From the NCBI GenBank assembly GCA_902364065.1, contig CABJCJ010000002.1:1-64000 (forward strand): 64,000 nucleotides of DNA, given 5' to 3'. Shown here piece by piece: positions 1 through 6,883 of the stretch; the stretch's first letter is position 1, and each line of letters starts with the position of its first letter. Origin of the DNA: Veillonellaceae bacterium SB90. Lineage in GTDB: Bacteria > Bacillota > Negativicutes > Selenomonadales > Selenomonadaceae. Both the position numbers and the translations under genes were made by a program. The notes beneath the pieces are model-generated. The model did no database searches. It was given only the letters and a program-made list of their open reading frames with translations, and was not told the origin of the DNA.

Positions 1-24
1 TTTCACAAAGGCGCTATTTCCTAA

Positions 25-975
25 TTACAGGAATGCTCCTTCATTTGATTCATTCACACAGACATATAAATCTTTATCCTTATCATAATGATAATGCCAC
101 ATCATGTCATCAATACAATCAAACCGATGGGCCATCTTGAACTCGCCGAGTGTCAGCACAGGTTCTGCAAAGCGATGCAATGTGCTCGCATCGCGCTGAT
201 TCGCAATGTGTCCGAGTGGTGTCAGCCCTTTGAATCCCGTGACGATTGGTACCAGCCAGCCTTTTTCCTTGCGTGGCTGCAAAGACCAGGAGTCCTGCTC
301 GTCATCATATTCATAGTGCAAAGCAAGCAAGTCCAGCATCACCTGCAGGATATCCTGTTGATTGAGTTCTTCCTGCTTCCGTTTCAGTAACTGACGACGC
401 TCTACCAAGACATATCCTGGCATGAGGCTGCGAACCGTACGGCGCACATCTTTCTCATTTTCTTCATCCACCAAGAGGAGTCTGGAATTTCGTGTCGAAG
501 TTGATTCCATAGGGTCCTGTATTGGCAAAAAATCAAGGATATCTCCACCTGCAATCTTCATTCCCATCAAAGCCTCTGTCGTCTTCTCAATAAAAATCGA
601 AAAACTGTCTGGCAATAGTCCATCTATTTCAATAAGAAGCGATATCGTCAAGTGGACTCTTGCTTCTTCGATAAACGGAGGCCGCTCAAAGGAAGCACCT
701 TTTTTTCGCAAGGGATTCGCGGTGATAATCACCGAGTTCACATAGTCGCCTGGCCCCTTATAGGTCTGCAGATTAAAATCATGGCAGGATACAGACAATT
801 TCGTCAAACGGATATCAGACAGCGCTTCATGCTGCCGAAGCTTTCTTTCAAGCGCATGCATGGCCCCCAACCACGCCGTCATGGCGGGAAAACCAATCGT
901 GAGAGGACTGCTGAATGCATTTGCATTGTGGATTTTGACATGCCGCAGCAACAAATACTTTTTCGTTCTATTCAT
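25..975 (-). CDS. csy2: Type I-F Cascade subunit Csy2 (Cas5f)
   Basis: 316-residue protein recognised as Csy2/Cas5f from its overall sequence, its length (the Pseudomonas protein is about 327) and its place directly after csy1. In I-F Cascade this subunit pairs with Csy1 and holds the 8-nt 5' handle of the crRNA. The N-terminus (LLLRHVKIHNANAFSSPLTI) and the early GFPAMTAWLGAMHAL segment are typical of the family. Its ATG overlaps the csy1 stop codon in an ATGA arrangement, so the two are translationally coupled. The reading frame ends 24 bases from the window edge; csy3 and cas6f are expected just outside. GC content is lower than in the housekeeping genes further right. Confidence 0.9.
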   Translation of the reverse strand: MNRTKKYLLLRHVKIHNANAFSSPLTIGFPAMTAWLGAMHALERKLRQHEALSDIRLTKLSVSCHDFNLQTYKGPGDYVNSVIITANPLRKKGASFERPPFIEEARVHLTISLLIEIDGLLPDSFSIFIEKTTEALMGMKIAGGDILDFLPIQDPMESTSTRNSRLLLVDEENEKDVRRTVRSLMPGYVLVERRQLLKRKQEELNQQDILQVMLDLLALHYEYDDEQDSWSLQPRKEKGWLVPIVTGFKGLTPLGHIANQRDASTLHRFAEPVLTLGEFKMAHRFDCIDDMMWHYHYDKDKDLYVCVNESNEGAFL

Positions 976-2177
976 CCTTCTCTCACCTCCTGCTTCAGGA
1001 CATCCTCCATCGTCGATGCAAAGGCATGCATCTCCACGTCAGAAAGCGAAATCTCTTGTAGCTTCTCATAACGACAGAATTTTTTGTAAGCATTGACGAG
1101 CCAACGGGCAAAGTCCAAGCAGACCGGCCAAATCCAATCCGTATCGACCTGACGCTGACTCCCGTAGGCTACATCCAGCCAAACCGCCTGCTCATCGGAC
1201 AGCTCTGTATCCTTGCTCCAACCAGCAGGAAGATTCTGCAGGCGATTCGCTTCGTACAGGACAGTCTCGACAAAATCCAGGATAATATCTTCACGGCGCT
1301 CCCGCATCTCAAGATTATGGCGCTGGTCTCGGAACAGTGTATCGAGATCAGACAGCATATCACTGAACCTGCGCCAGTAAAGCGAATCGGAAAAAAAGTT
1401 TCTTTTAGGCATCTTTATTTTCCGACCAGTCAGGCAAGGTGGCAATGATGACAAAACCTGCATCCCTAATGAAGAATTCCGCACGCTTACATTTTGGACG
1501 TTTGCGCCACCAAAGCACACAACAGTCAGGTCAGGAGAAGTCTGATATGGCCCGCCATAATATTCTGATTTTTTATCCTGGCACTTTCTCTGTATTTGAA
1601 ATTCCATTCTAATTCGATTCGTAAGTTCAAGCATCAGAATACTCGGCGGCAAGATACTGAGTAGATGATACTCTCCATCCCGGTCAGGTATCGGAAAATA
1701 CACTTGTTTTAGGCGTGCATCACTTCTCTCCGGAATCTTTGATGTCTGAATATGCAATACCTTCTCTCGCAATGGTTCATATTCGATTCCTAACGATTCT
1801 ATCTCGCGACGGATAAAGGGGGAATCCTCATGAAAATATTGCCAAGCTGTTTTAGCCTCAAGGTCCTCTCTCTGTTCCGCTATAGTTTCTTTCTGTGAAA
1901 ACCTTGAAACCAAGAACGACGCAATCGACATAAATGCAGAACCACCGTCTACATAAATATCTTGTTTCACTGCCGCATCAGCAGTTGTCAAGTATCCTTT
2001 ACCCGTAGGGCTACTATCATCATACAAATGGACTGCTGCATCCGGATGTGTGTACCGGCCGATATGTGAACTCACCCAATATCGGTCAATATTCTTCAAA
2101 TTACTCTCTAGCCACTCAGCCGGGGTTTGTTTTTTTATCGCCGCTTTATCAGCGATGTAAGTTGCTATCGATCCCAT
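972..2177 (-). CDS. csy1: Type I-F Cascade large subunit Csy1 (Cas8f)
   Basis: About 401 residues, near the family norm of about 430. Csy1/Cas8f recognises the CC PAM and recruits Cas2-3. An open frame extends to 2210, but that upstream ATG lies in the promoter spacer. The start at 2177 (MGSIATY) has AGGAGGG six bases upstream (2184-2190) and is preferred. The family assignment rests on overall resemblance (for example an SIASFLVSRFSQKE segment and a C-terminal half rich in aromatic residues) and on the cas1, cas2-3, csy1, csy2 order. It is separated from cas2-3 by about 200 bp holding its own promoter and a crRNA-like gene, so the effector genes can be expressed separately from cas1/cas2-3. 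Confidence 0.9.
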   Translation of the reverse strand: MGSIATYIADKAAIKKQTPAEWLESNLKNIDRYWVSSHIGRYTHPDAAVHLYDDSSPTGKGYLTTADAAVKQDIYVDGGSAFMSIASFLVSRFSQKETIAEQREDLEAKTAWQYFHEDSPFIRREIESLGIEYEPLREKVLHIQTSKIPERSDARLKQVYFPIPDRDGEYHLLSILPPSILMLELTNRIRMEFQIQRKCQDKKSEYYGGPYQTSPDLTVVCFGGANVQNVSVRNSSLGMQVLSSLPPCLTGRKIKMPKRNFFSDSLYWRRFSDMLSDLDTLFRDQRHNLEMRERREDIILDFVETVLYEANRLQNLPAGWSKDTELSDEQAVWLDVAYGSQRQVDTDWIWPVCLDFARWLVNAYKKFCRYEKLQEISLSDVEMHAFASTMEDVLKQEVREG

Positions 2178-2198
2178 ATCTATCCCTCCTTTATTTTT

Positions 2199-2226
2199 AT
2201 TATACCACATCTTTTTAATTCCTCAA
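2199..2226 (-). promoter_or_regulatory. Promoter of csy1-csy2 effector operon
   Basis: Read leftward: -35 TTGAGG (2221-2226), 16-bp spacer, extended -10 TGG-TATAAT (TATAAT at 2199-2204). The predicted start near 2192 lies only a base or two before the AGGAGGG ribosome binding site, so the 5' untranslated region is about 15 nt. The -35 box is covered by the pseudo-spacer target at 2219-2237. Confidence 0.8.
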
Positions 2227-2239
2227 GATTTTAATATGG
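2219..2239 (-). promoter_or_regulatory. PAM plus partial protospacer in the csy1 promoter, matching the crRNA-like pseudo-spacer
   Basis: On the minus strand CC (2239-2238) is followed by ATATTAAAATCTTGAGGAA (2237-2219). The pseudo-spacer of the crRNA-like gene begins ATATTTAAATCCTGAGGAA (2316-2298). The two agree at 17 of 19 positions and differ only at positions 6 and 12. Pairing then stops at position 20. CC is the established I-F PAM. Positions 6, 12 and 18 are the flipped-out bases in type I Cascade, so neither mismatch should cost binding. Positions 12-17 are the -35 box. Confidence 0.85.
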
Positions 2240-2267
2240 ATTTACTAATAAAATCCTAAAGAAAAAT

Positions 2268-2347
2268 CATACGAGCTGCCTATACGGCAGATTATGTTTC
2301 CTCAGGATTTAAATATTTACTAAGCTGCCTATACGGCAGATACTGTT
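2268..2347 (-). ncRNA. crRNA-like regulatory RNA (CreR type): pseudo-repeat, 21-nt pseudo-spacer, pseudo-repeat
   Basis: Two copies of the I-F repeat stem CTGCCGTATAGGCAG lie at 2325-2339 and 2276-2290, 49 bp apart instead of the usual 60. The first is followed by CTTAGTAA, one base from the canonical I-F handle CTTAGAAA. The second is followed by CTCGTATG, a degenerate handle. Cas6f cleavage after each stem would give an RNA with an 8-nt handle, 26 nt (21 counted as spacer) and the 15-nt stem-loop. Predicted transcription starts near 2347, just before the first stem. The T-rich stretch after the second stem (2259-2267) could serve as its end. Known crRNA-like regulators have this layout; assignment to that class is an inference from sequence. 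Confidence 0.82.
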
Positions 2348-2353
2348 GGCTAC

Positions 2354-2382
2354 ATTATAACAGAAACTGGTTCGACTGACTA
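2354..2382 (-). promoter_or_regulatory. Promoter of the crRNA-like gene
   Basis: Read leftward: -35 TAGTCA (2377-2382, four of six consensus bases), 17-bp spacer, extended -10 TGT-TATAAT (TATAAT at 2354-2359). The -35 overlaps the TAG stop codon of cas2-3. The predicted start is about eight bases before the first repeat stem, so the RNA is almost nothing but the repeat-spacer-repeat unit. Confidence 0.65.
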
Positions 2383-5300
2383 TCCCTTTCTTTCATGCAA
2401 TAAGGTATGGAACACTCCCAGCTGGTCATCATACCAGTATGTCCTGGCTGATTCATCTTCATAGCCTGGAAGAGTCAGTTGGCCATACCGCTCGGATATG
2501 CGCTGCAGAACATTTCCTTCATCTTCATCGGAATGCATTTTTCTAGCAGCTTGCGCCTGAAGAGACGCCATATAAGAGCGTGGCAACCAGAACCGCTCTC
2601 TGTAAGGATTCAGCTTCTCCTCAGGGTATGATTTCAGATTGCACATATCCCCGTAGGGTATATATTCACCCTTATCTATTTTATAGAAGCCCAACATCCC
2701 CTTCTCTGCATCGTATCGATAGCACAGGTCTTTATCAGGAACCCCTGCACGGAACGGACACAGATACTGTGGCAAGCCTGTCATCCACCAGCAAGTCTGC
2801 TGCCAGCCGCCCACTTTGTCCGGTGATTTATCATCGAGATTACGCCAATCTGCTAATCTCTGGTGCTCTAAGTCAATCAATTGCGACTGAGGACGCAGCG
2901 GCCTTGGAATTTGCACGCGAGGGATAGCATCGATATGTGCCCAATTATCGATAGGAACTAGCTCCTTGATGTCATGGCTCTGCAACAGATAATGCGGAGT
3001 TTTTTCGAAACCGGGTCTACAGAAGACGACTCTCTGTCCGGGATTGGTCATCCCCCTCCAATTAAACTGCATGACGCCAATATTCGGGGCAGATATATCC
3101 TGCAGACATGGACGATGACGATGTACACGCCCTGCCAGCTGAATAATCGAGCGATAAGAAGAAGGTTCTACAATGGCCCAATCAAAATCATGGTCACGTC
3201 CAATTTCTTCTACCGGAGTGGCAATTACCAAGAAAATACAACGCTGCTTTTGAATTTTATCCAAATGAGCACGAAGGACTGTATCTTGGAAGGCGATTCG
3301 GCCTCCCTTCTCTTGCTTGCGGCACAAAACATGATCAAGATACGTTTCCTGTTCATGACGGAGCAGCAAGACCTGGCGGCTGTGATAGCACATGAGGAAC
3401 ACCGCTGTATCATCCGGCCAGTCAGCCGACAACAGGGAAAGTGTCATATTGACACAGGGATTGATATTGGCAAGTCGCACGAGGCCAAAGGACACTTCCC
3501 TGCCCGTTTTCTCATCAATGACATGGTGATTACTATGAAGCTGCTGGACAGCCTGTTTCATAGCCTCAACATACGACTGCCAGGACAGTTCTTTCGTTGC
3601 CTGCGGCTGGCAAGGAATTACGACAGCTTTCCGCTTCACGACCTGTGTCCGCAGCTTCTTGACGCGCTTCTCAATAAAGTTCTTATGGGCCAGCTTATAC
3701 TGGTTCGGCTGTTGCAGCGGTATGGCGGAGGATGCAGAACGGAACTCATCCACCCAGACAGCAGTCATCGTTTTCGCCTGGTCTGAAAATACATTATAAC
3801 AGCACAGGCCATCCTGATAAGCCTGATACATCCCCTGTGCCAAGTCCGGCGGAATCGTCGCAGAAGACAAAATCACATTGCGTCCGAGCATACCCGCTAA
3901 GTGGACGAGACGGGCGACGGCTGTCAAATCCTCCGGTGAGAAATCATCCACTTCATCAATGACGAGATCCGCTGACATCATCCGCAGGAAAGGCAATAGT
4001 CCCTTCCCTCCGCGCGTCACCTCTGTCGCACGGATAATCTGGTCGATTGTCGCAACCAGTACAGGCTTGAACAGGAAAGCGCCATTTTTCTTCGCCTGTG
4101 GATTCTTGCGCCCATCCAGGTAAATGTCCAGATACTTCAACTGATCGTGCGTGAAATTATCCTCGAAGGAAAGCATGTCTTCCAGGAGTTCTTCTTCTCC
4201 CGAGCCACCGATATCACAAGGCGAGCCTTTCTGTTCCAACTCTGTATTGTCATTCTCTTTCTCCTGCTGGTGCAGCGATTCGACAGCTTGGGAACCGATG
4301 ATTACAGCCAATTCATCTTTCGTCAGATGCATGCGTTCCCGATATTCACTGCCTGTCTGGAGCGTCAACGAGCGCAAACCCAGTGCCAACGTATATCGCA
4401 TGACCTTGCCATCTGGTGACAAAGCCTGCATCAGTTTGGCATTGGCAGTGGTCTTGCCACAGCCCGTACTTGCCATATTCAGAATGAACCAGGCCTGATC
4501 CATTCCATCCTGTTTTGCCGATTGGATTTCGCGAACAGCCTTGTCCTGCCACTGATAGGGCGCCTTCGCCGGCGTAAACCGCACGGTATCGGCCACATCC
4601 ATCTCGCTTGCAAAGAGGGGCAGCTGGTGCGTAATATTGACAGCTTGAGCAGCCACACGTGTTAAATGAGAAGACAATTTATCACAGAGCTTATCTCCAT
4701 CTGTATTGGCATATAAAACCTTTTTCTGTTCTTCTATCGGCACATCTGTCTGATGCTTCTGGGAAGAGACAAAGTGGTCTGCCAGCATCAGGGCTTCCCG
4801 CGCATATAGAAGGAGCGGGTGCAAGGCCAGGCTTGAGTCCGTACAGAGATGCTGCAGCTGTGCTTTTTCCCGGAGCAGACGGGTCAGCCATTTTTTGACT
4901 GCCTTATTCCAGTCATCATCATCCAGCAGGAAGCCTTTTGAAAAAGAAAAACAGGGATCCTTCCCTGCTGGGACAACGCCTTCATACCCCCATTCAGCTT
5001 TAATCGTTGAAAAAAGACTCTCCAATGACATGGGCAATTTTTCGACACAGATTTTGCATTTCATCTCATTCCGCGTTACGGGCAAATGATGATGCGACAA
5101 AATCAACCACGCCAGCATGCGCATGATTGGCGGCATCTTCGGCAATGCCTGGGCATGTTCGCTTTGCTTCTTCATCTCACTCTTTAAGGTGGTCTTTTTT
5201 AAATTGCCCTCCAAGAAGAGATGCATCCAGGCATCGTCATCCTGCGTGTCTCCACTGATTCTCGCTACGACTGCCAACAATTGGCAGGAGACCCACTCAT

Positions 5301-5742
5301 GACGATACGGGTCTTTCTCCATCGATGACGACCGCAGTTTTTTCTGGAAGTGATCGGATGATTTACCCCAATCGTGAAAAAGTGCTGCAACAGATACCAA
5401 TGCTTTGAGCAGAGACAGATATGGCCAACCACCTTCCCACTCCTTATGAAAGATATTTTTTCGTGTTGTATTGACGGGCACCAGGCCTTCTTCATTGAAT
5501 TTATCGCGGTTTCCCACCACCCATAGGAGCTGACTGCGATTGCGCGAGCGAATCCAGCGGCAGGACACTGCCGTGCTTTTCGTCGCATTCCGGCGCAGGA
5601 GCGTCCTGACCTCTTGCACGCCTTCCTGTGTCATGATGGTCTGCCATGTGTCATTGCCGATTCGATCTGCAAATTGATCCAAGATACGGCGAACCGTCAA
5701 CAGGGCTTTCTTTTCACTGCGACTGGTAAACAACACCATCAT
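2380..5742 (-). CDS. cas3: Cas2-Cas3 fusion nuclease-helicase, type I-F
   Basis: 1120 residues. The first ~90 residues are the Cas2-like domain characteristic of I-F. An HD nuclease follows (HDWGK around residue 120, a later SHHH). Next is an SF2 helicase with Walker A (STGCGKTT), DEVD (LVIDEVDDF), SAT (LSSATIP) and a C-terminal motif VI region (QLAGRVHRHR). The protein degrades targets unwound by Cascade and, through the Cas2 part, joins Cas1 for spacer integration. All visible catalytic motifs are intact. The ATG at 5742 has GGAGGG eight bases upstream and overlaps the end of cas1 by 29 bp. Its stop codon overlaps the -35 box of the crRNA-like gene. Confidence 0.95.
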   Translation of the reverse strand: MMVLFTSRSEKKALLTVRRILDQFADRIGNDTWQTIMTQEGVQEVRTLLRRNATKSTAVSCRWIRSRNRSQLLWVVGNRDKFNEEGLVPVNTTRKNIFHKEWEGGWPYLSLLKALVSVAALFHDWGKSSDHFQKKLRSSSMEKDPYRHEWVSCQLLAVVARISGDTQDDDAWMHLFLEGNLKKTTLKSEMKKQSEHAQALPKMPPIMRMLAWLILSHHHLPVTRNEMKCKICVEKLPMSLESLFSTIKAEWGYEGVVPAGKDPCFSFSKGFLLDDDDWNKAVKKWLTRLLREKAQLQHLCTDSSLALHPLLLYAREALMLADHFVSSQKHQTDVPIEEQKKVLYANTDGDKLCDKLSSHLTRVAAQAVNITHQLPLFASEMDVADTVRFTPAKAPYQWQDKAVREIQSAKQDGMDQAWFILNMASTGCGKTTANAKLMQALSPDGKVMRYTLALGLRSLTLQTGSEYRERMHLTKDELAVIIGSQAVESLHQQEKENDNTELEQKGSPCDIGGSGEEELLEDMLSFEDNFTHDQLKYLDIYLDGRKNPQAKKNGAFLFKPVLVATIDQIIRATEVTRGGKGLLPFLRMMSADLVIDEVDDFSPEDLTAVARLVHLAGMLGRNVILSSATIPPDLAQGMYQAYQDGLCCYNVFSDQAKTMTAVWVDEFRSASSAIPLQQPNQYKLAHKNFIEKRVKKLRTQVVKRKAVVIPCQPQATKELSWQSYVEAMKQAVQQLHSNHHVIDEKTGREVSFGLVRLANINPCVNMTLSLLSADWPDDTAVFLMCYHSRQVLLLRHEQETYLDHVLCRKQEKGGRIAFQDTVLRAHLDKIQKQRCIFLVIATPVEEIGRDHDFDWAIVEPSSYRSIIQLAGRVHRHRPCLQDISAPNIGVMQFNWRGMTNPGQRVVFCRPGFEKTPHYLLQSHDIKELVPIDNWAHIDAIPRVQIPRPLRPQSQLIDLEHQRLADWRNLDDKSPDKVGGWQQTCWWMTGLPQYLCPFRAGVPDKDLCYRYDAEKGMLGFYKIDKGEYIPYGDMCNLKSYPEEKLNPYRERFWLPRSYMASLQAQAARKMHSDEDEGNVLQRISERYGQLTLPGYEDESARTYWYDDQLGVFHTLLHERKG

Positions 5743-6715
5743 GATACGGTCCCTCCTTTCCCCACAATTGGCTCACGCGCTTTACTTCTTCGAACAAGAA
5801 GTCCATTACCTTGTGTTCCGTAAATTTCTGCAGGCAATACGAACGAAATTCCTGATCTCGGATGTCATCTTCGGCGCAGATAAATGCACCCGGCAGGACA
5901 ATGGCATCTTTTACGAGATCGGCAACGTCGAAGACCAAGGCACCGCGCCGCGTCTTCCCGTGCATGACAGCAAAACCATGCGGTATTCCCAATACCCAGA
6001 GGGTGACTGCAGCCAGGCCATAAGCCAGGTAATTGCCGTGATTTAGGAAGATATTGGCCTTATCTCCTGCAGGAGCATCATGAAGGCGGACAAAGTCTGG
6101 CATATTGGCGTGTTCACTCGCATATTTATAAAGCGCTTTCGTAAAGATGGCCTCGCCTGCCAGCAATTGTTTGATATCCATGGCTTGCCGGATGACCCGC
6201 TGAAAGCGATGCATAGCCGACTGGATTTCATCATCATCTGCATAGAAGCCCCAGCTCTGCAAGTCGCGATCTTTCTGCCAGACCTGCTCGATAAACTGGC
6301 ACCGCTTCAGCTGGAACTCCTTCGCCGCTGTTAACCGCTTATCGGCCTGAAACCAAAAGGAAAGCCATCCCTGCACATATTCCGTGGGCCGGTATTCGCT
6401 CTGAGGACTGAGCCATTCGATTTCCATTCCTGAAAGCAATGGAGTCCCACCACTGCCGCAAAACCCAACCATGACACCCGCCATAGCTAACATCCGCATC
6501 GCAGCTTGAGTGATGGATGTACCAGTCCCCAACAGCAGCACCGTCGTATTCGCAATCGGTATATTCCAATACTGATTTTCCCGCTTTCCCTCTGTCAGAT
6601 AAAGCACACGTCCATCCTTCTGCATCACTCGGCACTTTTCCAGGTAATAGATATTTGCCCTCTTGGAATGCAGAATGACTTTTAAATTCGATGCTTCAAT
6701 TTCTGATTTTGTCAT
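5714..6715 (-). CDS. cas1: CRISPR integrase Cas1, type I-F
   Basis: 333 residues; the metal-dependent DNA integrase for spacer acquisition. The N-terminal beta domain carries the VLLLGTGTSITQAAMR segment found in I-F Cas1. The C-terminal helical domain has NHGNYLAYGLA and HGKTRRGALVFDVADLVKDA, which hold the conserved histidine and aspartate. Start ATG 6715 has AAGGTG about eight bases upstream. First gene of the leftward cas operon, overlapping cas2-3. No repeat array is visible inside the window; it would be expected beyond the left edge, past cas6f. Confidence 0.95.
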   Translation of the reverse strand: MTKSEIEASNLKVILHSKRANIYYLEKCRVMQKDGRVLYLTEGKRENQYWNIPIANTTVLLLGTGTSITQAAMRMLAMAGVMVGFCGSGGTPLLSGMEIEWLSPQSEYRPTEYVQGWLSFWFQADKRLTAAKEFQLKRCQFIEQVWQKDRDLQSWGFYADDDEIQSAMHRFQRVIRQAMDIKQLLAGEAIFTKALYKYASEHANMPDFVRLHDAPAGDKANIFLNHGNYLAYGLAAVTLWVLGIPHGFAVMHGKTRRGALVFDVADLVKDAIVLPGAFICAEDDIRDQEFRSYCLQKFTEHKVMDFLFEEVKRVSQLWGKEGPYHDGVVYQSQ

Positions 6716-6772
6716 AACATCACCTTCATCATAGCATACAATCCATTAATAACGAACCACTACGATATTTAT

Positions 6773-6802
6773 AGTATACACTAAAATGATGTGCGCTTGA
6801 AA
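6773..6802 (-). promoter_or_regulatory. Possible promoter of cas1-cas2-3
   Basis: Leftward -10 TATACT (6773-6778) with a weak -35 TTTCAA (6797-6802) and an 18-bp spacer, about 60 bp before the cas1 ATG. No CC-flanked match to the pseudo-spacer is visible here, unlike at the csy1 promoter. Confidence 0.35.
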
Positions 6803-6813
6803 CCAACAGATAA

Positions 6814-6851
6814 AAATCCCCATCGATGAATATTTACATCGATGGGGATTT
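6814..6851 (-). terminator. Terminator between the HlyD-like gene and the cas operon
   Basis: Perfect 15-bp inverted repeat (6814-6828 with 6837-6851, loop 8) followed in the leftward direction by a T-rich run. It ends the adaptor gene and also separates the cas block from it. Confidence 0.85.
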
Positions 6852-6883
6852 GTTAACGTGATGAAATGGATTCAGATGCTGGC

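Noticed and set aside
2178..2210. Upstream ATG (2210) as the csy1 start
   Set aside because: It lies inside the spacer between -35 and -10, upstream of the predicted transcript start; ATG 2177 has a strong ribosome binding site.
2268..2347. Ordinary two-repeat CRISPR array
   Set aside because: The period is 49 instead of 60, the second repeat's 3' end is degenerate, and the spacer matches the adjacent promoter instead of foreign DNA.
2191..2347. CreTA toxin-antitoxin module
   Set aside because: No space for a toxin RNA between the targeted promoter and the csy1 ribosome binding site; the csy1 promoter itself is the target.
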